Source: Paenibacillus sp. G2S3 (lineage in GTDB: Bacteria; Bacillota; Bacilli; Paenibacillales; Paenibacillaceae). Taken from it: a stretch of 64,000 bases of DNA. The notes below the pieces were generated by a model. The model saw nothing but the letters and a program-made list of their open reading frames with translations, did no database searches and was not told where the DNA came from. The DNA lies in assembly GCF_030123105.1 (NCBI RefSeq), contig NZ_CP126095.1:5208001-5272000 (forward strand), written 5' to 3'. This document shows positions 43,963-53,139 of this stretch, piece by piece (position 1 is the first letter of the stretch; every line of letters begins with the position of its first letter). A program made the translations under genes and the position numbers.

Positions 43963-44925
43963 TTATTTAATCCGGATACGCGGATCTACGATACTTAAGA
44001 TAATGTCTGATAACAACGCACCGACGATGGCAGCAATCCCATATAGAAGAACGAGCGCCGTTACTACGCTGAAATCCCGAATTGTTATCGAACTGAGGAA
44101 CAACATCCCCATACCCGGATAGCTAAAGATACTTTCAACGAACACCGTTCCGCCGATCAGTCCAGTAATCTCATACCCGAAAAATGCAGCAATTGGCAGT
44201 AAGGAATTTCTCAATATATGTCGATTATAGACGCGCGACTCTGAAGCGCCTTTGGCTCTTGCCGTGAGGATAAAGTCCTTTTGTTTCGTATCAATAATCT
44301 CATTACGCAGGTATTGTACTGTCCCCACCGTTGCAATCAGCGCCATAGATAACGCGGGCAGAAGCAGATGGTAGAATTTACTCCAGAAGTGGCTTAGCGT
44401 ACCCGGAACTTCTCCAGGACTGACACTACCGCTAGTAGGAAACCAATGAAGATGAAACCCGAAGACCCATACCATTAAGAGGGCGAAAATAAACAATGGT
44501 GCGGCAAAACCAATATACGTATACCCAGTAATGAGGCGATCCAGCCATGAGTCATTATAACGACCGCTAGTAATACCTAGTGGAATCGCAATAAGGTATG
44601 TAAGAATCAGTGTGACAATCGCCAGCCATAGGGTATTCATGAGGCGTTGACCGATAAGCTCTGAAACAGGCATTTTGAAACGGAAGGATTGACCAAAATC
44701 CCCTTGTATCGCTTTAGTGATCCAATCCCAGTACTGGATGTACCATGGATCATTTAAGCCTAGCTTTTCTCTCATCGCATCGATGGCTGCAGGATCAATA
44801 TTTGGATCAAGCATCCCTGATAACGCATCTCCCGGCATCGCCTTCGCCATTAGAAAAACAAGAATACTTAATAGAAATATTTGAGGAATCATAATAAGAA
44901 TTCTACGAACAATAATCTTCCACAT
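43963..44925 (-). CDS. oppB: Oligopeptide ABC transporter permease OppB
   Basis: Inner-membrane permease of 320 residues. N-terminal helix WKIIVRRILIMIPQIFLLSILVFLMAKAMPGDAL, then WITKAIQGDFGQSF, and five helices of the BPD_transp_1 domain, with the loop ARAKGASESRVYNRHILRNSLLP that contacts the ATPases and the typical end VFVESIFSYPGMGMLFL to DPRIRIK. It forms the transmembrane pore with OppC. It starts 4 bp after the oppF stop. Confidence 0.94.
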   Translation of the reverse strand: MWKIIVRRILIMIPQIFLLSILVFLMAKAMPGDALSGMLDPNIDPAAIDAMREKLGLNDPWYIQYWDWITKAIQGDFGQSFRFKMPVSELIGQRLMNTLWLAIVTLILTYLIAIPLGITSGRYNDSWLDRLITGYTYIGFAAPLFIFALLMVWVFGFHLHWFPTSGSVSPGEVPGTLSHFWSKFYHLLLPALSMALIATVGTVQYLRNEIIDTKQKDFILTARAKGASESRVYNRHILRNSLLPIAAFFGYEITGLIGGTVFVESIFSYPGMGMLFLSSITIRDFSVVTALVLLYGIAAIVGALLSDIILSIVDPRIRIK

Positions 44926-44929
44926 ATTC

Positions 44930-45865
44930 TCAACCTTTCTCAGGCAAGGCTACCAGATGAGTCTCGGAAATGGATTTCAATGGATAAGGCATGCCTTGTT
45001 CATCAAAATAATTCCGGTGCGCTTGTTCATATTCCAAACTTACTGATTTTCTAAACTCCGTCTGCTTCTCCCTTTGCTTCGGATCAATATCAGGAATAGC
45101 CGCAATAAGCCTTTTAGTATAAATATGGCGAGGATTGTCAAAAATATCTTTAGCAGTTCCTTGCTCCACATGACGCCCTTTATACATAATCCCAATATGA
45201 TCACACATATGTCTGATAATGCCGAGATCATGACTGATAAATAGAAACGTAAGATTCAGTTCTTTTTGAATATCCTGCATAAAATTGAGCACCTGTGCCT
45301 GTACGGAGACATCCAGCGCAGAGACAGGTTCATCCGCAATAATCAACTTCGGTTTGAGCGCAATAGCTCTTGCAATACCGATCCGCTGCCGCTGACCGCC
45401 TGAGAATTCATGCGGATATTTAAGAATATTTTCAGGGCTTAATCCAACCTGCAAAAGCAATTCTTGGACGCGACGTTTTTCTTCCCCTGGAGACATTTTT
45501 TCGAAATTACGCAAAGGTTCAGCAATAATATCTAGCACACGTTTCTTAGGATTTAAGGAAGAGTACGGATCCTGAAAGATCATCTGGATGTCTTTGCGGA
45601 TATTTTTTTGCTTACGCGCACCCTTTAAAGCCAAATCCTGCCCTTCAAAAATCACGCTGCCGCTAGTAATTGAATTGAGTCCGATAATTGCACGGCCTGT
45701 AGTCGTCTTCCCTGATCCGGATTCACCTACCAGTCCGTAGGTTTGCCCTGCTTCAATAGTAAAACTAACATTATCCACAGCCTTGACCTCGCCAACTTCT
45801 TTTCGGAAGATGCCTCCATGGATCGGAAAATGAACCTTTAAATCTTTAACCTCAAGAAGTCCCAT
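44930..45865 (-). CDS. oppF: Oligopeptide ABC transporter ATP-binding protein OppF
   Basis: ATPase of 311 residues. Walker A GLVGESGSGKTTTGR (about 43-56), Q-loop MIFQDPYSSLNPKKRV, signature FSGGQRQRIGIARAIAL, Walker B KLIIADEPVSALDVSVQ and the H-loop LFISHDLGIIRHMC, followed by the oligopeptide/dipeptide C-terminal domain. The start was set at ATG 45865, with GAGGAGG upstream; an in-frame ATG 21 codons earlier lies inside oppD. It overlaps oppD by 14 bp, so the two ATPases are coupled. Confidence 0.93.
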   Translation of the reverse strand: MGLLEVKDLKVHFPIHGGIFRKEVGEVKAVDNVSFTIEAGQTYGLVGESGSGKTTTGRAIIGLNSITSGSVIFEGQDLALKGARKQKNIRKDIQMIFQDPYSSLNPKKRVLDIIAEPLRNFEKMSPGEEKRRVQELLLQVGLSPENILKYPHEFSGGQRQRIGIARAIALKPKLIIADEPVSALDVSVQAQVLNFMQDIQKELNLTFLFISHDLGIIRHMCDHIGIMYKGRHVEQGTAKDIFDNPRHIYTKRLIAAIPDIDPKQREKQTEFRKSVSLEYEQAHRNYFDEQGMPYPLKSISETHLVALPEKG

Positions 45866-46868
45866 TGTGGCTTGCCTCCTCGCTAGTATCAGGGAAATGA
45901 AAGTTATTATGGCAGGTGCAGCGAACAAAATGCCCAGGGGCTACTTCATGTAGCTGCGGATTTTCTTCATGCTCCCATTCCGGAATCCAAGGTGTTCGGG
46001 CCGAGAAACGACATCCTTTGCGCGGAAGATTCTGTAGTGGTGGGACAATCCCCTGAATCACGTGAAGTCTAGACTTCTCTTCTTTAACGGTGGGTATGGA
46101 GTTCAACAAGGATCTTGTATACGGATGCTTCGGATTAGACGTTAACGTAAAAATATCTGCAATTTCTACGATTTGTCCGGCGTACATTACCGCAACCCGG
46201 TCAGCCATTTCACTCACAACCCCTAGATCATGGGTAATTAAGATAATGCCTGCTTCCATATCGTTTTTTAATCTTTTTATGAGTTCAAGAATTTGTAATT
46301 GGATGGTTACATCTAGTGCCGTAGTCGGCTCATCGGCGATCAAAAGCTTAGGGCCATTGGCAATCGCTATAGCAATCACAACCCTCTGCCTCATTCCACC
46401 AGATAATTCGTGGGGGTACTGCTGATATGTATGTTCGGGACGGGAGATTCCAACCTTGGTCAAAAGATCAATGACCTTCTCTTTTCTTTGCTTCTTCGAA
46501 AGCTTGGAATCATGTAGGATAAGTACTTCTTCAATCTGTGAACCGATAATCATGAGCGGATTTAAAGCGGATAAAGGATCTTGAAAAATCATAGACATTT
46601 CTTGACCGCGCAGCTTGTTGAGTGCAGCAGGAGACATAGTAACGATGTCTTGACCCTTATATTTGATTTGTCCGTCTATTTTGGCTCTGGTATGCAATCC
46701 CATGATCGAAAAGGCGAGCGCACTTTTTCCTGAGCCGGACTCTCCAACAATAGCAAGAATCTCATTTTTGCGAACGGATAGGGTAACATCGTCTACTGCA
46801 GCATAATAGTCATCTACGATCCTGAACGATGTCGACAAATTTTTGATTTCTAGTAATTCTTCGCTCAA
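45852..46868 (-). CDS. oppD: Oligopeptide ABC transporter ATP-binding protein OppD
   Basis: ATPase of 338 residues, first gene of the operon. Walker A AIVGESGSGKSALAF (about 40), Q-loop MIFQDPLSALNPLM, signature LSGGMRQRVVIAIAIA, Walker B KLLIADEPTTALDVTIQ and H-loop ILITHDLGVV. The C-terminal domain has the NPKHPYTRSLLNSIP motif and cysteines typical of the oligopeptide family ending (GCRFSARTPW, CTCHN), possibly an iron-sulfur or metal site as seen in some relatives. The start is a TTG at 46868, 6 bp after AGGGGG; the frame is open further upstream but with AT-rich non-coding sequence. Confidence 0.92.
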   Translation of the reverse strand: MSEELLEIKNLSTSFRIVDDYYAAVDDVTLSVRKNEILAIVGESGSGKSALAFSIMGLHTRAKIDGQIKYKGQDIVTMSPAALNKLRGQEMSMIFQDPLSALNPLMIIGSQIEEVLILHDSKLSKKQRKEKVIDLLTKVGISRPEHTYQQYPHELSGGMRQRVVIAIAIANGPKLLIADEPTTALDVTIQLQILELIKRLKNDMEAGIILITHDLGVVSEMADRVAVMYAGQIVEIADIFTLTSNPKHPYTRSLLNSIPTVKEEKSRLHVIQGIVPPLQNLPRKGCRFSARTPWIPEWEHEENPQLHEVAPGHFVRCTCHNNFHFPDTSEEASHNGTS

Positions 46869-47054
46869 ATTAATCCCCCTAACAGCAATAATTTCAAAAT
46901 TCGCATAATGAAATATTATGTAAATTTTGATATAAACAACATTCTTTTCATGAAACATATCAAAACATAGACTGTTATAATTATTAACACCATTAAGAAT
47001 AGTACAAGTACTTCCATCGGAATTAAAACTTGTTTCTCCGTAACTTTGTAGTTC

Positions 47055-47083
47055 ATTTTAATTAACTTATGGTAAATTATCAA
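47055..47083 (-). promoter_or_regulatory. Vegetative promoter of the opp operon
   Basis: Minus-strand TTGATA (47083-47078), a 17-bp spacer and TAAAAT (47060-47055), about 190 bp before oppD. The leader between is very AT-rich and carries no clear ORF with a ribosome site. Confidence 0.7.
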
Positions 47084-47135
47084 TCTTTTCCTATAAAAAA
47101 ATTTCATTCATGTGATTAAAAGTAACGCAGACAAC

Positions 47136-47166
47136 AAAAAAACGGCTCTAGGCCGCCTTTTTTTGA
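47136..47166 (-). terminator. Terminator of rarA, likely bidirectional
   Basis: Short GC stem (GGCGGCC..GGCCG-like arms around CTAGA) flanked by T-runs of seven on both strands; it separates rarA from the opp promoter. Confidence 0.65.
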
Positions 47167-47244
47167 AATAAATAATTTTTCATGTTATATTAAATTTATT
47201 TGCTTATCAGCATTAAAATGGAAGGAATTACAGTCTCTGGGACC

Positions 47245-48549
47245 CTATTGTTCTCGTCGAAGTCGTTGGTTGTGGCGGATCTTAATTTCATTTCCTTGCT
47301 CGGTCGCTTGATAAAAGACACGCTGAGAAATCTCCTTAGGCAGATACTCCTGTTTCACATAATGCCCCGGAAAATTGTGAGGATATTGATACCCTTCATG
47401 TCCTAATGCAGTAGCCCCTTTATAATGGGTGTCTCGCAAATGCAGTGGTACCTCTGCGGATTTGATCTCATCCATACTTGCCATTGCATTCGAAATAGCT
47501 GTAACCACAGCATTAGACTTCGGACTCTCCACCGCAAAAAGAATAGCTTGTGCAATGTTTAGCTTCGCTTCTGGCCAACCATTATTTCTATAGGCTTCAA
47601 GTGCACTTACCGCTTGGACCATAGCCTGTGGATTAGCTAAGCCAATATCCTCACTGCTGGCTGCAATTAGACGACGAATAAAAGTCATCGGGTCCATCCC
47701 AAGCTTCTCTACCGCATATAGAAACCAGAACAACGCGGCGTCACTAGAACCACGAATGCTTTTGTGAAAAGCAGATAGTACATCATACTGCGTTGATTCG
47801 TCTGCTTTCACAATGGGGCGGCGTATCGACTCTTCTGCCACCTCCAGCGTGATATGCACACTCCCGTCTACCTCCGGAGCAGTGGTTAACGCAGCTAGTT
47901 CCAACGCATTTAAAGCCCTTCTGATATCTCCATTAGCCATAGTAGCGATATGCAATAAGGCCTCTTCATCAACCTGAAGCTCCATGAATCCAAGCCCTCT
48001 ATCCTTGTCCGCTAAAGCCCTGCGCATCGCGATCAAACTGTGTTCACTCGTTAGCGCCTCCAGCTGAAACAAGGTAGAACGGCTCATAAGTGCTCCGTTA
48101 ACGTAATGGAATGGATTCTCCGTAGTCGCGCCAATAAACGTAATGGTTCCTTTTTCTACTGCTGGCAATAGCGCGTCCTGACGTGAACTGTTAAACCGAT
48201 GTACCTCATCCAGAAAAAGAATTGTCTTGGAACCGTACAGTGTTTTATTATTTTGAGCGCGTTCAATGACCTCCCGCACATCCTTCACGGAAGCCTCCAC
48301 CGCATTCAGGCGTACGAATTCACCTTGCGTGTGATGGGAAATGATATGAGCCAATGTTGTTTTACCACATCCAGGAGGTCCATAGAGCAAAATTGAAGAG
48401 ACCTGGTCTGCCTCAATCGCTCTCCGCAACAGCTTTCCCCGGCCTATGATATGTTCTTGACCAATATATTCATCCAGATTCTCCGGTCTCATTCGGTCCG
48501 CAAGCAGCCGTCCGCCCCCGTTGTCCTCTCCCATAGAAAATAAATCCAT
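47245..48549 (-). CDS. rarA: Replication-associated recombination protein A (MgsA/RarA)
   Basis: AAA+ ATPase of 434 residues that acts at stalled replication forks with single-strand binding protein. It begins with LADRMRPENLDEYIGQEHIIG, then Walker A LLYGPPGCGKTTLA (about 55-65), Walker B TILFLDEVHRFN, sensor 1 IGATTENPFHYVN, and the MgsA C-terminal tetramerisation domain (IRGSSDAALFWFLYAVEKLGMDP, EDIGLANPQAM, LRDTHYKGATALGHEGYQYPHNFPG). The start follows GGAAGTGGAG. Confidence 0.95.
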   Translation of the reverse strand: MDLFSMGEDNGGGRLLADRMRPENLDEYIGQEHIIGRGKLLRRAIEADQVSSILLYGPPGCGKTTLAHIISHHTQGEFVRLNAVEASVKDVREVIERAQNNKTLYGSKTILFLDEVHRFNSSRQDALLPAVEKGTITFIGATTENPFHYVNGALMSRSTLFQLEALTSEHSLIAMRRALADKDRGLGFMELQVDEEALLHIATMANGDIRRALNALELAALTTAPEVDGSVHITLEVAEESIRRPIVKADESTQYDVLSAFHKSIRGSSDAALFWFLYAVEKLGMDPMTFIRRLIAASSEDIGLANPQAMVQAVSALEAYRNNGWPEAKLNIAQAILFAVESPKSNAVVTAISNAMASMDEIKSAEVPLHLRDTHYKGATALGHEGYQYPHNFPGHYVKQEYLPKEISQRVFYQATEQGNEIKIRHNQRLRREQ

Positions 48550-48632
48550 AACTCCACTTCCTTGCTATATTCTTATAAAAGCCAATGTATATCTCCCTTT
48601 ATCATACCATAGACTTATTTTTCTCAAAAAAT

Positions 48633-48680
48633 AAAAAGAGCATGATCTCGTCTTAGAAAGGCGGGAGCCATGCTCTTTTT
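48633..48680 (-). terminator. Terminator beyond repeat copy D
   Basis: AAAAAGAGCATG/CATGCTCTTTTTT stem with T-runs on both strands; it would end transcripts of the CD3324-family gene after passing through repeat D. Confidence 0.75.
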
Positions 48681-48682
48681 TC

Positions 48683-48782
48683 AAAATATAAGAAAGTATA
48701 GGTTTCACGCTATACTTTATTCTTATTATTTCTCGCATAACGCTTACCGTCCTTATAGGGACGCCAAAGGCGTTTATGCTTG
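48683..48782 (-). repeat. Dispersed palindromic repeat, copy D
   Basis: Full ~100-bp element in the same orientation as copy C, with CGTCCTTATAGGGACGCC core, GTATAGGTTTCACGCTATAC and AATATAAG end. It lies in the 3' untranslated part of the CD3324-family gene. Confidence 0.75.
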
Positions 48783-48791
48783 AATTGTACG

Positions 48792-49073
48792 CTAGCAATT
48801 TATTGCCAGCCGCATTTTTGATATGATTTTTCGAATGCTTTCTTCCGACAGATGATACTTCTTCTGAAGCTCTGCTACGGAATCGCCTTTTCGATGACAA
48901 CTGAAAATTTCCTCATTGCGGTTTGCTATCTCTTTCCTCGAACCGCTGTTCTCGCCCCATCTAACCCGCTCTTCCGTTTTCTTCGGGATGTAGAGCAGTT
49001 CACCTTGGATGTATCCCTGAAGCTCTTTGAGCAAGCCAGGGGGGAGCACATCCTTCCCATTTACATAACTCAA
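48792..49073 (-). CDS. CD3324-family protein (small putative DNA-binding regulator)
   Basis: Protein of 93 residues of a family related to the Mor/C-type regulators. It has the sequence YVNGKDVLPPGLLKELQGYIQGELLYIPKK, ending in a helix-turn-helix-like DSVAELQKKYHLSEESIRKIISKM. The start is a TTG at 49073 with GGAGG 9 bp upstream. The family's targets are unknown. A short upstream frame with a strong ribosome site overlaps its start. Confidence 0.85.
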   Translation of the reverse strand: MSYVNGKDVLPPGLLKELQGYIQGELLYIPKKTEERVRWGENSGSRKEIANRNEEIFSCHRKGDSVAELQKKYHLSEESIRKIISKMRLAINC

Positions 49074-49140
49074 CTTGCATTTCCTCCTTCAACAGGTGTG
49101 TTCCTATGCGTCCGTCAACTACTGATAAAGTAATTTCCAC
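49000..49140 (-). CDS. Possible short upstream ORF overlapping the CD3324-family gene
   Basis: GTG 49140 is preceded by a perfect AAAGGAGG 8 bp away and opens a 46-codon frame (VEITLSVVDGRIGTHLLKEE and on) that overlaps the regulator gene out of frame by 74 bp. It could be a translational leader. Not recognised; may not be a gene. Confidence 0.3.
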   Translation of the reverse strand: MEITLSVVDGRIGTHLLKEEMQVELCKWEGCAPPWLAQRASGIHPR

Positions 49141-49273
49141 GTCACCTGCCTCCTTTCTTCTCCTCATATTTGGAAAAATCCGTAATTTCATTATATAAAA
49201 ACCTCTTGGTAGCGTCTACATTCTAATTCACATTTCGTTATTTAATGGATAATCGGTTCATGGTTTGAAATAA

Positions 49274-49326
49274 GGAGGCCTTACGGCCTCCTCGCTTTAA
49301 GCGGGTTTCCGTCTTAGACGGAAACC
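49274..49326 (-). terminator. Two tandem hairpins after the HelD-like gene
   Basis: A perfect 10-bp stem GGTTTCCGTC/GACGGAAACC with a 3-nt loop (49304-49326), then a perfect 7-bp stem GGAGGCC/GGCCTCC with a 4-nt loop (49274-49291) followed on the minus strand by TTATTTC. The T-tract is weak, so termination is likely but not certain. They are the main content of the gap 49141-49458. Confidence 0.55.
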
Positions 49327-49458
49327 ACCTCGTATACTGAAATCATCTCAATCAGCCTCCTTCCAGAAGTGTTCTTGCCCGGCCGGACACTTATTATTAA
49401 GCCATACCCGTAGGGGAGTTACAAGTTCAAAAACAGTTATAACTGTTCTCCACCAGTC

Positions 49459-51642
49459 TTAGTTCCCCTCAGCATCGCTTTCAGCCGTCATTTGCACGTA
49501 GGAAGGTATTTCCCCATTATGGAGTAACCACAGCTCGTGAAGCGCTCGTGTACAGCCTACATACATCAGCTTCGCATCCCATGCTGTCGCTCCGTAATGG
49601 TCTTGATCGGCATCTGCTAAGATGACCGCATCAAATTCCAAACCTTTAGATAAATACACAGGTAGTACCGATAATCCACCCTGATATTGCGTCATACTAC
49701 CGTCGATCAGATGAATATCCTCAAAATGCTGGGCGAGTTCAGCATACAGCTCTGTGGCTTCACGCAGACTACGTGTTAGCACAGCCACCGTACGATATTC
49801 CCTTCCTGACAGAGACTTCAGTGCCGATTGTATAGTGCTCAAACGAGCATTTCCTTCAGCTACCTGCTCTCCGAACCCTTCCTCGTAGGCAATCATCCGA
49901 ACAGGGTCACCACTACGAAAGACAGGAACGGCTAGCAACGAGCTTTCTACTCCCGATGATAGAATTCCATTAGCGAAGTCTATAATTTCCATGGTTGAAC
50001 GATAGCTGCGTGTCAGCGCATGATAAGCCGTGTTCTCAGGGGCAAATAAGGTCTGCATCTCTTCCCATGCGTGTACGCCTTTGTAAGCGTGTATACCCTG
50101 CGACAGATCACCTAGAATGGTAAAGGAATGTCCACGCACGTATAAATCCAGCACAGCAATTTGGAAAGGGGAGAAATCCTGGGCTTCATCGATCACCACA
50201 TGGTCAAAACGAGTGCCACCTTCGTTCCCATTCAAAAGATAATAAATATACAACAGAGGTGGTAGATCCTCTTCTCGTATGATCCCTTTTTTCAGCTCTT
50301 TTGCCGTTTCCTTCAGCACAGCTGCCGGAATATTCTCTGGTGGATCCACCGGCCAATCTTCAGGGACTTTAGCAGCACGGAAGATTTGCTTGTAGATCGT
50401 CAGCGGATCATACTTAGGCCATTTTGCACTGTATGCTTTTTCTCGCGCAGCACCTTTTTTCTTGCGATCCTTCATAGCTGCAGCTGACGGACTCTTCTTC
50501 AGCTCCATCTCAATCCAGCGATGTATCCGTGCCATTACACGTTCCTTACGCTTCGCTGGCGGATAAGGCGCGTACTCCTCATTATGCCAACGTAAGATCA
50601 TCGATCGGCGCAGCACAGCGCCTTCCCACGGGATAAAATCACCCTCAGGTACCGAGCTGCTTTCCAATAGCTTGATGCTGGATTCTATTATTCCCATCAA
50701 CACCGTAGAACCCTTGAAGCGTCCAGGTGTCTCTTCTGTAATCACAGGCATGCCGCCCGGAGTTTCGAACCAACGGTTCATCGTCTCCGTAGCATCTTGC
50801 TCTGGAAGCTCCAGACCTAGTACATTTGCAGCCCAATCCGGGAAGGTGCTCTGGGCAATATTTCCTACACCGAGTTCAGGCAGTACATCCGAAATATAAT
50901 CCAGAAACATCCGGTTCGGTGCAAAAATAATCATTTTTTCTGCAGAGACCTGATCCTTGTATTGATACAACAGAAAGGCTAACCGGTGCAGTGCAACTGT
51001 AGTTTTACCACTTCCCGCCACGCCCTGAATGATCAATGCTGTATTTTTGGCGGCACGGATAATCTTGTCCTGCTCCTCCTGAATAGTCGATACGATATCA
51101 CGGAGACGATTATCTTTGTTCTCCCCCAAGCGATAGACGAGAAACTCGTCTGACACCGCTGGTGCGTCACTCTCCCGATTGTACGTATCTGCCACCCGCT
51201 CCAGAATTTGTTTCCGGATCACTACGTTGCGTTTGAGGTATACCAGCCCCTCTATCAGCCCCTCTGGAGCTTCATAGGAGGCAGGCTCCGTACCACCGGT
51301 AAACGAATAAAACAGGCTTGCTACCGGTGCGCGCCAGTCAATGACTAGCGGACGGTCGCTTACCTGCTCGCGATCTACGCCGATTTTGCCTATATAGAGT
51401 GCCTTCCGCTGCTTCTCATCATTGCCCTGAAAATCAAGCCGTCCGAAATAAGGCTCCTGCCGAAGCTTGGCAAGATCTTTGCGCTTCTGTTCACGGTTCG
51501 CTTCTAACACCTGTTCCGTATAATCGTGTCCCGTGTACACCGGAGTCCGGTTAAGCTTCTCCAGTAAGGTATCAATCTCAGTAAGCGCTTGATTCAGCCT
51601 GTCTTCTTCCTCTTGATAGGCACTTTGAAAGTTGTCTTCCAA
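49459..51642 (-). CDS. HelD-like helicase (RNA polymerase recycling factor, UvrD superfamily 1)
   Basis: ATPase of 727 residues. A coiled N-terminal arm (about 1-70), then YIGKIGVDREQVSDRPLVIDWRAPVASLFY, typical of HelD. Walker A IQGVAGSGKTTVALHR (about 205-220), UvrD-type motif HVVIDEAQDFSPFQIAVL near residue 480, and motif LSKGLEFDAVILADAD near 665. In Bacillus HelD releases stalled RNA polymerase from DNA. The start is TTG 51642 with AGGAGG 9 bp upstream. Length fits HelD rather than UvrD/PcrA. Confidence 0.9.
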   Translation of the reverse strand: MEDNFQSAYQEEEDRLNQALTEIDTLLEKLNRTPVYTGHDYTEQVLEANREQKRKDLAKLRQEPYFGRLDFQGNDEKQRKALYIGKIGVDREQVSDRPLVIDWRAPVASLFYSFTGGTEPASYEAPEGLIEGLVYLKRNVVIRKQILERVADTYNRESDAPAVSDEFLVYRLGENKDNRLRDIVSTIQEEQDKIIRAAKNTALIIQGVAGSGKTTVALHRLAFLLYQYKDQVSAEKMIIFAPNRMFLDYISDVLPELGVGNIAQSTFPDWAANVLGLELPEQDATETMNRWFETPGGMPVITEETPGRFKGSTVLMGIIESSIKLLESSSVPEGDFIPWEGAVLRRSMILRWHNEEYAPYPPAKRKERVMARIHRWIEMELKKSPSAAAMKDRKKKGAAREKAYSAKWPKYDPLTIYKQIFRAAKVPEDWPVDPPENIPAAVLKETAKELKKGIIREEDLPPLLYIYYLLNGNEGGTRFDHVVIDEAQDFSPFQIAVLDLYVRGHSFTILGDLSQGIHAYKGVHAWEEMQTLFAPENTAYHALTRSYRSTMEIIDFANGILSSGVESSLLAVPVFRSGDPVRMIAYEEGFGEQVAEGNARLSTIQSALKSLSGREYRTVAVLTRSLREATELYAELAQHFEDIHLIDGSMTQYQGGLSVLPVYLSKGLEFDAVILADADQDHYGATAWDAKLMYVGCTRALHELWLLHNGEIPSYVQMTAESDAEGN

Positions 51643-51772
51643 TTTCAGTTACCTCCTAAAAGTTTATCGAGCTTAAATTTTCATTCTCCTCATTCCCTCT
51701 TCTCACACAAAAAGGATACTCATTGTAGCACAATCAGCACATAAATACCAAATCTTTCAAGCTAACACATTA

Positions 51773-53071
51773 CTATAGCACAGCTTGCAAAATAAAGTTA
51801 GCTACAAATAAGCCCGCAATCCCATATAGCGCAGGGGGTACTTCCTTGCCCTTACCCACCGCAAGTTTCACGATCGGATACGTAATAAATCCAAAAGCCA
51901 TACCATCTACGATGCTATAAGTAAATGGAATCATAACCATGATAAGAAAAGAAGGGAAGAGCTCTGTCAGATCGCCCAAGTCCATTTCACGCACATTCTG
52001 CACCATAAGCCCGCCGATTACAATCAAGATCGGAGCGATAGCACTATCTGGAATGTAGGAGAGCAGAGGGAGGAACAAGAATGTCGCCCCGAACAGAAGC
52101 CCTGCCACGAGCGAGGTCAGTCCCGAACGTCCACCTGCAGCAATGCCTGCATTAGATTCTGCAGCGGCTACTACAGGACTGCTTCCGAAGAGACCTGCAG
52201 CGATATTGGCAATAGAGAGCGCTCGTAAGCTACTCTTGAAGCGCTCAGGGCGTCCCGCCATCATCGTCTGTGAGGCGACTAATCCGATATTTTCAAATAC
52301 AACGATTAAGAGCAGTAAGAACACAGCAATCCAGAACACAAGGCTCACTATGCCGCTCCAGTCCATTCCCAGAAATAAGCTTCCATAACCCGTAAATACA
52401 TGACCTGATGCCTGCTTCTCTGGTGCGTGAGCCGCTCCCAGCAAGTAGGCTAGTCCTGTACCAACCAGCATACTTATAAGCAAGCCACCGTTGGTTCCCC
52501 GGATAAACAGCACTAAAGCGAGTAACAAGGTTACACAGGAAGTGATAACTGCTGGATCACTAAAATGTCCTATAGCAACAAAAGTAGTCTGATGTGCTAT
52601 CACAATCCCGCTTTTTTGCAGGCCTATAAAGGTCAGAAACAGCCCTATCCCGACGGTTATGGCATGTTGCAGGTTTTGAGGAATCGCTTCACTAAGAATG
52701 CGATATAGCGAGGTGAAGGCTACGATAGCGAATAACACACCCGTTATAACGACGACAGTAAGCGCCTCTCTCCAACCCAAATTCATGGAATGAACGAGTG
52801 TGTATGTGAAAAAAGCGTTGATCCCCATCCCCGGCACCACGATGATCGGCGTCTTCCCGCCGAAGGCCATTAGCAGACAGCCTGTAATGGCAGTCAGTAG
52901 CGTAGCCACCATAGCCGGTCTAAGCGGCATACCCGCGTCATGAAGAATGGTCGCGTTGACCATCACAATGTATACCGAAGCAAAATACGAGAGTATCCCT
53001 GCAGCCCATTCCCGTTTCCAGTCATTCTCAGGTGCTAGCCCTACGCTATTTCGCCAAAAATTCGATTTCAT
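51773..53071 (-). CDS. NCS2 purine permease, AzgA/PbuG type
   Basis: Polytopic symporter of 432 residues for hypoxanthine, guanine or adenine. It begins NDWKREWAAGILSYFASVYIVMVNATILHDAGMP, has the AzgA signature VVPGMGINAFFTYTLV, and the core VVAAAESNAGIAAGGRSGLTSLVAGLLF with the substrate-site ESN. Twelve to fourteen hydrophobic segments are visible. The start follows GTGGAGG. No purine riboswitch core could be found upstream, but a perfect palindrome lies there. Confidence 0.9.
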   Translation of the reverse strand: MKSNFWRNSVGLAPENDWKREWAAGILSYFASVYIVMVNATILHDAGMPLRPAMVATLLTAITGCLLMAFGGKTPIIVVPGMGINAFFTYTLVHSMNLGWREALTVVVITGVLFAIVAFTSLYRILSEAIPQNLQHAITVGIGLFLTFIGLQKSGIVIAHQTTFVAIGHFSDPAVITSCVTLLLALVLFIRGTNGGLLISMLVGTGLAYLLGAAHAPEKQASGHVFTGYGSLFLGMDWSGIVSLVFWIAVFLLLLIVVFENIGLVASQTMMAGRPERFKSSLRALSIANIAAGLFGSSPVVAAAESNAGIAAGGRSGLTSLVAGLLFGATFLFLPLLSYIPDSAIAPILIVIGGLMVQNVREMDLGDLTELFPSFLIMVMIPFTYSIVDGMAFGFITYPIVKLAVGKGKEVPPALYGIAGLFVANFILQAVL

Positions 53072-53120
53072 GTATAAAAACCTCCACTGATATTAAGTTC
53101 CGCAGGCAGATATTTAACCG

Positions 53121-53139
53121 GATTATAAGGCTTATAATC
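53121..53139. promoter_or_regulatory. Perfect palindrome, possible operator upstream of the purine permease
   Basis: GATTATAAG-G-CTTATAATC is a 9-bp perfect inverted repeat around one base, inside a larger AACCGG/CCGGTT inverted repeat (53116-53155). It contains a TATAAT on each strand and lies 50 bp before the permease start. It may be a repressor site over a promoter. Confidence 0.4.

Noticed and set aside
46916..47107. Small hydrophobic ORF upstream of oppD
   Set aside because: The predicted promoter's -10 and -35 lie inside it, and there is no ribosome binding site; hydrophobicity follows from the AT-rich DNA.
48565..48900. Minus-strand ORF of 111 codons overlapping the CD3324-family gene and repeat D
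   Set aside because: It runs through a terminator and a dispersed repeat and has no convincing ribosome site; the overlapping frame is the recognised family.
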